A DNA stretch of 36,146 bases from Pseudomonas sp. KK4 (GTDB lineage: Bacteria; Pseudomonadota; Gammaproteobacteria; Pseudomonadales; Pseudomonadaceae), in the NCBI RefSeq assembly GCF_001984065.1, contig NZ_LYVP01000053.1, positions 1 to 36,146 of the forward strand, given 5' to 3'. A program made the translations under genes and the position numbers. The notes beneath the pieces are model-generated. The model had not been told where the DNA came from. It saw only the letters and a list, made by a program, of their open reading frames with translations, and ran no database searches. Positions 1 to 7,707 of this stretch are shown here, piece by piece. Position 1 is the first letter of the stretch; each line of letters opens with the position of its first letter.

Positions 1-1
1 G

Positions 2-31
2 GCTACGGGGTTGTTTGAGGCGGTGCGGTAA
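2..31 (+). CDS. 3' end of an unidentified gene (partial)
   Basis: The first bases can be read as the last nine codons of a rightward gene (ATGLFEAVR, then TAA at 29-31). Only this tail is inside the window, so the product cannot be named. A second frame also ends in a stop within the first 20 bases, so even the frame is uncertain. The REP pair that follows at 65-129 is consistent with a gene ending here, since such repeats lie between genes. Confidence 0.3.
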   Translation, partial: ATGLFEAVR

Positions 32-64
32 GCCCCAAGGTCTTGTGTTGTTTGTCAGATAGCT

Positions 65-129
65 TTCGCGAGCAAGCCCGCTCCCACAAGGATCACCGCG
101 ATCAATGTGGGAGCGGGCTTGCTCGCGAA
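65..129. repeat. REP pair (REPIN), 17-base spacer
   Basis: Two perfect inverted copies of a 24-base REP unit lie at 65-88 and 106-129, separated by 17 bases. The right arm carries the core GTGGGAGCGGGCTTGCTCGC. The unit can fold into a long hairpin. This copy is nearly identical to the pair at 1526-1590 in the opposite orientation (one spacer base differs), so both derive from one mobile REPIN lineage. REPINs are known to be mobilised in trans by RAYT transposases; none is in the window. Confidence 0.93.
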
Positions 130-144
130 TACTGGCGACCCGGT

Positions 145-339
145 CTACCGGCCCATCTGCAAACTCTGCATCCGCTCGATGTACGCCTGAATCTCCCGCA
201 CAGCCATTTCGGCGCTGGCAAACGGCCCCTCCAGGGTGTTTTCCCGGGTGCTGAAATACAACTCCCCATTCACCCGACACAACCGGTCGCTGCGAAAGTG
301 CGTGGCGGGGGCGTTGTCCTGGGCGCGCATGCCGTACAT
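145..339 (-). CDS. Small conserved protein of unknown function (DUF6316-like)
   Basis: A 64-residue protein beginning MYGMRAQDNAPATHF. The reading frame stays open further upstream, but the start at 339 is preferred because AGGAGA lies directly upstream at normal spacing. The protein is soluble, with no signal peptide or membrane segment. Its middle (residues about 18-38) looks like a short beta unit containing NGELYFSTREN, and its C-terminal half is a predicted helix. I recall similar short Pseudomonas proteins grouped as DUF6316, but that name is from memory and no function is known to me. It is divergent from the permease gene at 551. Confidence 0.7.
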   Translation of the reverse strand: MYGMRAQDNAPATHFRSDRLCRVNGELYFSTRENTLEGPFASAEMAVREIQAYIERMQSLQMGR

Positions 340-516
340 GGCTATCTCCTGTAAAAAGATTCCTGTGGGTCGATCCAATAATCTTATGCATGAACCACTT
401 GCGCTGCCCGACAATCGGATCGACGGCACATCGCCAATTTAATGGTGCGACCTGCACAGTTCCGTTCGCGGCCAGACGCCAACTGTCCCTGTGTGCCACC
501 GCGCGGTGCGCCTAGA

Positions 517-533
517 ATGACGATACCTGTCAT
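517..533. promoter_or_regulatory. Small inverted repeat before the permease gene
   Basis: ATGAC and GTCAT form 5-base arms around a 7-base centre, ending 17 bases before the permease start. A TAGAAT sequence at 513-518 overlaps the left arm and could be a -10 element, but no good -35 is seen. The arrangement would fit an operator overlapping a promoter. With such short arms it could be chance. Confidence 0.2.
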
Positions 534-550
534 TGGGCTTTGGGGTTCGC

Positions 551-1510
551 ATGCACATTTCATCCGGTCGCTGGGTTTACGGTCTGTTCCTGGCCCTGCT
601 GACCGCGCTGCTCTGGGGCATCCTGCCGATCAAGCTCAAACAGGTGCTGCTGGTGATGGACCCGGTGACGGTGACCTGGTTTCGCCTGATGGTCTCCGGC
701 GGCTGCCTGTTCATTTACCTGGCCGCGACCAGACGCCTGCCCAGCCGCAAAGTCCTTGGCCCGCGAGGCGGCTGGCTGGTGTTGATGGCGGTGCTCGGGC
801 TGGTGGGCAACTACGTGCTGTACCTGATGGGCCTGAACCTGCTAAGCCCCGGCACCGCGCAACTGGTGGTGCAGATGGGCCCGATCATGTTGCTGATCGC
901 CAGCCTGTTCGTGTTCAAGGAGCGGTTCAGCCTGGGGCAGGGGATTGGCTTGCTGGTGTTGCTGGTCGGGTTCGCGCTGTTCTTCAATCAGCGCCTGGCG
1001 GAGCTGTTGACGTCCTTGACCGATTACACCGCCGGCGTGTTGCTGGTGCTGTTGGCGTCCACGGTCTGGACCTTTTATGCCCTCGGGCAGAAACAATTGC
1101 TGACGGTGTGGAATTCGTTGCAGGTGATGATGGTGATCTACCTGTTCTGCGCGATGTTGCTCACGCCCTGGGTGCATCCGCTCGAAGCGCTGCAACTGAA
1201 CCCGCTGCAAGGCTGGCTGCTGTTGGCGTGCTGCATGAACACCCTGATTGCCTACGGCGCCTTTGCCGAAGCCCTGGCCCACTGGGAAGCTTCGCGGGTC
1301 AGCGCGACCCTGGCGATCACGCCGTTGGTGACCTTGGGTGCGGTGGCGCTGGCGGCCTGGTGGTGGCCTGAGTATGTGCATGCCGAGACGATCAACGGTC
1401 TGGGGTATGGCGGGGCGGTGCTGGTGGTACTGGGATCGGCGCTGGTGGCATTGGGGCCGTCGCTGATGGCCGGGCTCAGGGCCCGGCGGATGCGGGTGGC
1501 GGCCGGTTAG
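551..1510 (+). CDS. EamA/DMT-family inner-membrane transporter
   Basis: A 319-residue, strongly hydrophobic protein with about ten predicted membrane helices arranged as two tandem EamA halves (roughly residues 8-140 and 150-295). This is the normal design of drug/metabolite transporter (DMT) permeases. The first half holds the usual small-residue and proline-bearing helix (TALLWGILPIKLK) and the second repeats it around LASTVWTFYALGQK. The ATG at 551 is chosen over a TTG at 533 because the first helix begins about ten residues after it. Members export amino acids, metabolites or drugs; the substrate cannot be read from sequence. It has no operon partner: a REP pair follows and a small gene lies divergently upstream. 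Confidence 0.88.
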   Translation: MHISSGRWVYGLFLALLTALLWGILPIKLKQVLLVMDPVTVTWFRLMVSGGCLFIYLAATRRLPSRKVLGPRGGWLVLMAVLGLVGNYVLYLMGLNLLSPGTAQLVVQMGPIMLLIASLFVFKERFSLGQGIGLLVLLVGFALFFNQRLAELLTSLTDYTAGVLLVLLASTVWTFYALGQKQLLTVWNSLQVMMVIYLFCAMLLTPWVHPLEALQLNPLQGWLLLACCMNTLIAYGAFAEALAHWEASRVSATLAITPLVTLGAVALAAWWWPEYVHAETINGLGYGGAVLVVLGSALVALGPSLMAGLRARRMRVAAG

Positions 1511-1525
1511 ACCGCGTTATCCCTC

Positions 1526-1590
1526 TTCGCGAGCAAGCCCGCTCCCACATTGATCGCAGTGATCCTTGTGGGAGCGGGCTTGCTCGCGAA
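1526..1590. repeat. REP pair (REPIN), 17-base spacer
   Basis: Perfect 24-base inverted arms lie at 1526-1549 and 1567-1590, with 17 bases between. The spacer equals the reverse complement of the spacer at 89-105 except for one base, so this is the same element as the one at 65-129 in the other orientation. It lies between the permease end and the convergent fumC end. Confidence 0.93.
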
Positions 1591-1615
1591 GACGGACTGC
1601 CAGGCGCTACAACAC

Positions 1616-3010
<1,395 letters not shown>

Positions 3011-3202
3011 CGGTCACACTCCTCAAGGTCTGATTGCGCAGTTTAGGCCGTCATCGACGGCCGGGGTTCCATCAGTGTCGATTCCGTCCATTGAACCCCT
3101 CTAATTCAGGCGCGACAAGGCTTGGGGTTGAGCGAAACACTTTTTCAGGCGCAGAATGGTCGTCCTTGGGGTTTTACCTCGCCTGCTAGAAAAGGAAACT
3201 CG

Positions 3203-3727
3203 ATGACTCGTCTTCGTGCCATCTGTACCGCGGTTGCATTGGTTTGTGCCAGCGGCCAGGTTTTTGCCGATACCGCCAGCCACAACGCCAGTGCCGAGGC
3301 TTTCCTGACCCTGGCGCATGCTGACAAATTGGGCACTCCGGTGTACATGCAGGTCCAGCAAATGTTCGCCCAGCGCTTCGAGCAAACCAAAGCCCCGGAA
3401 TCGAAAAAAGCCGTACTGGAAACCTACCAGGCCAAGGCCAACGCCGCCCTGGACCAGGCCATCGGCTGGAACAAGCTGAAACCGGACATGGTCAAGCTCT
3501 ACACCACCAACTTCACCGAATCCGAGCTCAAGGACCTGGTGGCGTTCTACCAGTCGCCACTGGGCAAGAAAGTCCTGGAAAAAATGCCGCAGCTGACCCA
3601 GCAATCGGCGCAGATGACCCAGGCCAAGCTGGAAAGCGCGGTGCCCGTGGTCAACAAACTGCTGGCTGACATGACCGCCGAGCTGTCGCCGAAAGACGCA
3701 GCGGCGCCAGCCAAGAAAAAGCCTTGA
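3203..3727 (+). CDS. DUF2059-family exported protein
   Basis: A 174-residue protein with an N-terminal signal peptide: MTRLRAI, a hydrophobic stretch, then a likely cleavage after VFA near residue 22. The ATG at 3203 is chosen because AAGGA precedes it and the signal peptide starts there; the frame upstream adds only non-signal sequence. The mature protein is helical. It contains a DUF2059-like segment (ELKDLVAFYQSPLGKKVLEKMPQL, cited from its two halves around residues 110-135) and ends in a lysine-rich tail. The family is periplasmic and of unknown function. It is followed 12 bases later by bolA, so the two are probably co-transcribed. The promoter should lie in the 192 bases shared with divergent fumC. 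Confidence 0.88.
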   Translation: MTRLRAICTAVALVCASGQVFADTASHNASAEAFLTLAHADKLGTPVYMQVQQMFAQRFEQTKAPESKKAVLETYQAKANAALDQAIGWNKLKPDMVKLYTTNFTESELKDLVAFYQSPLGKKVLEKMPQLTQQSAQMTQAKLESAVPVVNKLLADMTAELSPKDAAAPAKKKP

Positions 3728-3739
3728 TCGGAGCCTGCG

Positions 3740-4039
3740 ATGACCATGCAACAACGCATTGAATCGACGCTGGGCCTCTTGCAGCCCGAGCACCTGCAAG
3801 TGCTGGATGAAAGCCATATGCACAGCCGTGGGTTGCAGACCCACTTCAAGGCCGTGGTGGTCAGCCAGCAGTTCGAAGGGCTTAACCGGGTCAAGCGTCA
3901 CCAGAAGGTCTACGGCACGCTCGGCGAGCTGATGGGCGAGTTCCATGCGTTGGCGCTGCACACCTACACCCCGCAGGAATGGGCGCAGATCGACGCGGCA
4001 CCCGCCTCGCCGACCTGTGCCGGTGGCAGCAAACACTGA
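3740..4039 (+). CDS. bolA: BolA-family protein
   Basis: A 99-residue protein covering the whole BolA fold. BolA proteins partner with monothiol glutaredoxins in iron-sulfur trafficking, and E. coli BolA also acts as a transcription factor affecting cell shape and biofilm. Visible family features are DESHMHSRG near residue 26, which supplies the conserved His and Gly, and the helix with the invariant His in NRVKRHQKVYG near residue 50. The ATG at 3740 has GGAG six bases upstream; an in-frame ATG two codons later lacks that spacing. The C-terminal tail after residue 85 is non-conserved. The gene follows the DUF2059 gene, matching the P. aeruginosa order as I recall it. Confidence 0.92.
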   Translation: MTMQQRIESTLGLLQPEHLQVLDESHMHSRGLQTHFKAVVVSQQFEGLNRVKRHQKVYGTLGELMGEFHALALHTYTPQEWAQIDAAPASPTCAGGSKH

Positions 4040-4051
4040 TTTGTGGGCTGT

Positions 4052-4181
4052 TGTGGCGAGGGAGCTTGCTCGCGCTGGAGTGTGAAGCGCTCCCAATTGG
4101 CAGTTGCGTGATGTCGAAAAAATGAAGTTGCGAGCCTCGCGACTGCTTCGCAGTCGAAAGGGAGCAAGCTCCCTCGCCACA
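4052..4181. repeat. Second type of REP pair
   Basis: TGTGGCGAGGGAGCTTGCTC at 4052-4071 and its inverted counterpart ending at 4181 form 22-base perfect arms separated by 86 bases. The sequence resembles the main REP core but has GGCGAGGGA in place of GGGAGCGGG, so it is another REP class. It lies between bolA and trhO. Inside the spacer, GCGAGCCTCGCGACTGCTTCGCAGTCG contributes two further short palindromes. Confidence 0.8.
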
Positions 4182-4214
4182 GAGGCATCTTGCAGTCCTA
4201 AATCACACTGTTTT

Positions 4215-4223
4215 TGTTAGAAT
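4215..4223 (+). promoter_or_regulatory. Extended -10 promoter candidate for trhO
   Basis: TGTTAGAAT fits an extended -10 (TG, one base, then a TATAAT-like hexamer). No -35 is seen at 16-18 bases, as extended -10 promoters allow. The predicted transcript start would be near 4230, 75 bases before trhO, right at the hairpin listed next. Confidence 0.4.
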
Positions 4224-4228
4224 GCCCA

Positions 4229-4257
4229 ACGCGCCGCTCACCCGGCGCGTTTTTTTT
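4229..4257 (+). terminator. Rho-independent terminator hairpin ahead of trhO
   Basis: ACGCGCCG and CGGCGCGT form an 8-base GC-rich stem around a six-base loop, followed at once by eight T residues. It has the right strand to end the DUF2059-bolA transcript, 190 bases after the bolA stop. It also lies within the first bases of any trhO message started from the -10 at 4218. Confidence 0.8.
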
Positions 4258-4304
4258 CGCATCCGGTTCACCCCTTACGAGGGTAGCCACCTGGAGATTT
4301 ACCC

Positions 4305-5246
4305 ATGACACAACAGATTGTCGTGGCGGCACTGTATAAGTTCGTCACCCTGGAAGATTACGTCGCCCTGCGCGAGCCCCTGCTGCAGGCGATGGTCGAC
4401 AACGGCATCAAAGGTACCCTGCTGATCGCCGAAGAAGGCATCAACGGCACGGTGTCGGGCAGCCGTGAAGGCATCGACGGGCTGCTGGCCTGGCTCAAGA
4501 ATGACCCGCGCATGGACGACATCGACCACAAAGAGTCGTACTGCGACGAGCAGCCGTTCTACCGCACCAAGGTCAAGCTCAAGAAAGAAATCGTCACCCT
4601 GGGCGTCGAAGGCGTGGACCCGAACAAGAAGGTCGGCACCTACGTCGAGCCTCAGGACTGGAATGCGCTGATCAGCGATCCGGAAGTGCTCTTGATCGAT
4701 ACCCGCAATGACTACGAAGTGTCCATCGGCACTTTCGAAGGCGCGATCGATCCGAAAACCACCAGTTTTCGCGAATTCCCTGACTACATCAAAGCCAACT
4801 TCGACCCGGCCGTGCACAAGAAGGTCGCGATGTTCTGCACCGGCGGCATTCGTTGCGAAAAAGCGTCGAGCTACATGCTCAGCGAAGGCTTCGATGAGGT
4901 CTATCACCTCAAGGGCGGCATCCTCAAGTACCTCGAGGAAGTGCCCCAGAAAGAAACCAAGTGGCAGGGCGACTGCTTCGTGTTCGATAACCGCGTGACG
5001 GTCCGCCACGACCTGACCGAGGGCGACTACGATCAATGTCATGCCTGTCGCACGCCGGTCAGCGTCGAAGATCGCGCGTCCGAGCACTACGTGGCCGGCA
5101 TCAGCTGCCCGCATTGCTGGGACACGCTGAGCGAGAAAACCCGCCGCAGCGCCATCGACCGGCAAAAACAGATCGAATTGGCCAAGGCGCGCAACTTGCC
5201 TCACCCGATCGGCTACAACTATAAGCAAGCACCTTCCGAGGCCTGA
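4305..5246 (+). CDS. trhO: tRNA uridine(34) hydroxylase TrhO (rhodanese-domain, UPF0176)
   Basis: A 313-residue protein. TrhO uses oxygen to hydroxylate U34 of tRNAs, giving 5-hydroxyuridine, the first step to the cmo5U/mcmo5U wobble bases. Residues 1-95 form the N-terminal acylphosphatase-like domain (LIAEEGINGTVSG). Residues about 120-215 are a rhodanese domain with FCTGGIRCEKAS, where Cys178 is the rhodanese-loop Cys and Cys184 the second conserved Cys. The C-terminus carries two CxxC pairs (CHAC near 245 and CPHC near 267), a putative zinc-ribbon knuckle. A GGAG ribosome site lies at 4293. A DsbA-like gene follows three bases after the stop, suggesting co-transcription. Confidence 0.92.
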   Translation: MTQQIVVAALYKFVTLEDYVALREPLLQAMVDNGIKGTLLIAEEGINGTVSGSREGIDGLLAWLKNDPRMDDIDHKESYCDEQPFYRTKVKLKKEIVTLGVEGVDPNKKVGTYVEPQDWNALISDPEVLLIDTRNDYEVSIGTFEGAIDPKTTSFREFPDYIKANFDPAVHKKVAMFCTGGIRCEKASSYMLSEGFDEVYHLKGGILKYLEEVPQKETKWQGDCFVFDNRVTVRHDLTEGDYDQCHACRTPVSVEDRASEHYVAGISCPHCWDTLSEKTRRSAIDRQKQIELAKARNLPHPIGYNYKQAPSEA

Positions 5247-5249
5247 ACC

Positions 5250-5888
5250 ATGTCTGCATGTCGCCTGCTCTACGTGATGGACCCGATGTGTTCTTGGTGC
5301 TGGGGCTTTGCTCCGGTGGCCAACGCGTTGGTCGAGCAGGCGGCGGCAGACGGCGTGGACGTGCACCTGGTGGTGGGCGGTTTGCGTACCGGCAGTGGCG
5401 CGGCGCTGGAGCCGACAACCCGGCGCTATATTCTTGAGCACTGGCAGGCGGTCACCGAAGCCACCGGCCAGCCGTTCAAGGTTGAAGGGGCCTTGCCCGA
5501 AGGCTTCGTCTACGACACCGAACCGGCCTGTCGGGCCTTGGTCACGGCTCGCAGCCTGGCACCGGATTGCGCCTGGAAACTGCTGGGGCTGATCCAACAG
5601 GCGTTTTACGCCCAGGGCCGCGATGTCACCCGTGCCAGCGTGCTGGTGGAGCTGGCGGAACAGGCCGGGCTGCCGCGCATCGAGTTCGCTGCTGCGTTCG
5701 ACCGCGCCGACATGCACGCCGCCACAGCCGCCGATTTCACCTGGGTCCAGGACCTGGGCATCGCCGGTTTCCCTACCTTGCTGGCTGAGCGCAACGGCCA
5801 ATTGGCGCTGCTGACCAATGGCTATCAACCGCTCGGTGAACTGTCCCCGTTGCTCGGCCGCTGGCTGGAGCGTGCCGCCTGTGCATGA
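5250..5888 (+). CDS. DsbA-family thioredoxin-fold oxidoreductase
   Basis: A 212-residue protein beginning directly with a beta strand and the active-site motif DPMCSWCWGF (Cys14, Cys17). It has no signal peptide, so it probably acts in the cytosol. The long helical insertion after the CxxC strand and the cis-proline region GIAGFPTLLAE near residue 168 fit the DsbA/FrnE-like branch of thiol oxidoreductases. The substrate is unknown. The gene starts three bases after trhO, and its last eight bases overlap the GTG start of the ABC transporter, so the three genes look translationally coupled. An isomerase such as 2-hydroxychromene-2-carboxylate isomerase shares the fold, but it lacks the CxxC pair seen here. 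Confidence 0.85.
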   Translation: MSACRLLYVMDPMCSWCWGFAPVANALVEQAAADGVDVHLVVGGLRTGSGAALEPTTRRYILEHWQAVTEATGQPFKVEGALPEGFVYDTEPACRALVTARSLAPDCAWKLLGLIQQAFYAQGRDVTRASVLVELAEQAGLPRIEFAAAFDRADMHAATAADFTWVQDLGIAGFPTLLAERNGQLALLTNGYQPLGELSPLLGRWLERAACA

Positions 5889-7698
5889 CCTGCCCGACGA
5901 CGTTCCAACAGCTAAACGCATTGATCGATTGAGCTGGGCGGAAATCCGTCGCCTGGCGCTCCATCACAAAAAATCCCTGTGGATCGCCAACGGCGTGGCC
6001 GTGCTGGCGACCCTGTGCAGCGTGCCGATCCCCTTGCTGCTGCCGTTGCTGGTGGACGAAGTGCTGCTGGGCCATGGCGATGCGGCGTTGAAAGTCATGA
6101 ACCTGGCACTGCCCGAGGTCTGGCAGAAAGCCGCGGGCTACATCGGCCTGATGCTGGTGGTGACCCTGGTGCTGCGCTGCTCGGCCCTGCTGTTCAACGT
6201 GGTGCAGGCGCGGTTGTTCGCCGCGCTGGCCAAGGACATCGTGTACCGCATTCGCATCCGCCTGATCGAACGCCTCAAGCGCATCTCCCTGGGCGAATAC
6301 GAAAGCCTGGGCAGCGGAACCGTCACCACGCACCTGGTCACCGACCTCGATACCCTGGACAAATTCGTCGGCGAAACCCTCAGCCGTTTCCTCGTGGCGA
6401 TGCTGACCCTGGTCGGCACGGCCGGGATCCTGATGTGGATGCACTGGAAGCTGGCGCTGTTGATCCTGCTGTTCAACCCGCTGGTGATCTACGCCACGGT
6501 GCAGTTGGGCAAACGGGTCAAACACCTCAAGAAACTCGAGAACGACAGCACCTCGCGCTTCACCCAGGCCCTGACCGAAACCCTGGACGCGATCCAGGAA
6601 GTGCGTGCCGGTAACCGCCAGGGCTTTTTCCTCGGCCGACTGGGGTTGCGTGCCAAAGAAGTGCGCGATTACGCGGTCAGCTCCCAGTGGAAAACCGATG
6701 CCTCGAACCGGGCCAGCGGTTTGCTGTTCCAGTTCGGCATCGATATTTTCCGCGCCGCGGCCATGCTCACCGTGCTGTTTTCCGACCTGTCCATCGGCCA
6801 GATGCTCGCGGTGTTCAGCTACCTGTGGTTCATGATCGGCCCGGTGGAACAGCTGCTGAACCTGCAATACGCCTATTACGCCGCCGGCGGTGCGCTGTCG
6901 CGAATCAACGAGCTGCTGGCCCGCGCCGACGAGCCGGAGTATCCCAACGGCGTCGACCCGTTCAAGGGCCGCGACACCGTGGGTATCGAGGTGCAGGGCC
7001 TGAGCTTCGGCTATGGCGACGAACTGGTGTTGAACCAGATGAACCTGTCCATCGCCCCGGGTGAAAAGGTCGCGATCGTCGGTGCCAGCGGCGGCGGCAA
7101 AAGTACCCTGGTGCAATTGCTGCTTGGACTGTATACGCCGCTGTCCGGGACCATCCGCTTCGGCGGTTCGACCCAGCAGGAGATCGGCTTGGACACCGTG
7201 CGGGAAAACGTCGCGGTGGTTCTGCAGCATCCGGCGTTGTTCAACGACACTGTGCGCGCCAACCTGACCATGGGCCGTGAACGCAGCGACGAGGCGTGCT
7301 GGCAGGCGCTGGAAATCGCCCAGTTGCACGCCACGATCCATGAGTTGCCCAATGGCCTGGACAGCATTGTCGGGCGCTCCGGCGTGCGTCTGTCCGGCGG
7401 CCAGCGTCAGCGTCTGGCGATTGCGCGCATGGTGTTGGCCGAGCCGAAAGTGGTGATCCTCGACGAGGCCACTTCCGCGCTGGATGCCGCCACCGAATAC
7501 AACCTGCACCAGGCCCTGGCGCGGTTCCTCAGCCACCGCACCACGCTGATCATCGCCCACCGCTTGTCGGCGGTGAAACAGGCCGACCGCGTGCTGGTGT
7601 TCGACGGCGGGCAAATTGCCGAAGACGGCGACCATCAGCAACTGATCGCCGAGGGTGGTCTGTACGCCAAGCTCTACGGGCATTTGCAGCAGCACTGA
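5881..7698 (+). CDS. ABC transporter half-molecule (fused membrane and ATPase domains)
   Basis: A 605-residue protein. Residues about 30-320 hold six membrane helices of an ABC exporter type-1 domain. The ATPase domain follows with Walker A GASGGGKST near residue 400, the Q-loop at VVLQHP, the signature LSGGQRQRLAIARM near 500, Walker B VVILDEATSALD, and the H-loop in LIIAHRLSA. All catalytic elements are intact. The design is that of homodimeric exporters such as MsbA. Essential msbA normally sits with lipid A genes, so this is a paralogue of unknown substrate. The GTG at 5881 is chosen: GGAG lies ten bases upstream and it overlaps the preceding stop. The homologous P. aeruginosa gene, as I recall, directly precedes rbdA. 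Confidence 0.9.
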   Translation: MHDLPDDVPTAKRIDRLSWAEIRRLALHHKKSLWIANGVAVLATLCSVPIPLLLPLLVDEVLLGHGDAALKVMNLALPEVWQKAAGYIGLMLVVTLVLRCSALLFNVVQARLFAALAKDIVYRIRIRLIERLKRISLGEYESLGSGTVTTHLVTDLDTLDKFVGETLSRFLVAMLTLVGTAGILMWMHWKLALLILLFNPLVIYATVQLGKRVKHLKKLENDSTSRFTQALTETLDAIQEVRAGNRQGFFLGRLGLRAKEVRDYAVSSQWKTDASNRASGLLFQFGIDIFRAAAMLTVLFSDLSIGQMLAVFSYLWFMIGPVEQLLNLQYAYYAAGGALSRINELLARADEPEYPNGVDPFKGRDTVGIEVQGLSFGYGDELVLNQMNLSIAPGEKVAIVGASGGGKSTLVQLLLGLYTPLSGTIRFGGSTQQEIGLDTVRENVAVVLQHPALFNDTVRANLTMGRERSDEACWQALEIAQLHATIHELPNGLDSIVGRSGVRLSGGQRQRLAIARMVLAEPKVVILDEATSALDAATEYNLHQALARFLSHRTTLIIAHRLSAVKQADRVLVFDGGQIAEDGDHQQLIAEGGLYAKLYGHLQQH

Positions 7699-7707
7699 CC
7701 CTTCAAC

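Noticed and set aside
65..129. CRISPR-like repeat array
   Set aside because: The repeats are inverted pairs scattered singly between genes, not direct repeats with regular spacers; no cas genes are present.
442..1371. 309-codon frame overlapping the EamA permease
   Set aside because: Its product is Arg/Gly/Pro-rich without membrane helices, while the +2 frame gives a clean ten-helix transporter.
5773..7695. 640-codon frame antisense to the ABC transporter
   Set aside because: The opposite strand encodes an intact ABC protein with all motifs; the antisense product is Gln/His-rich noise.
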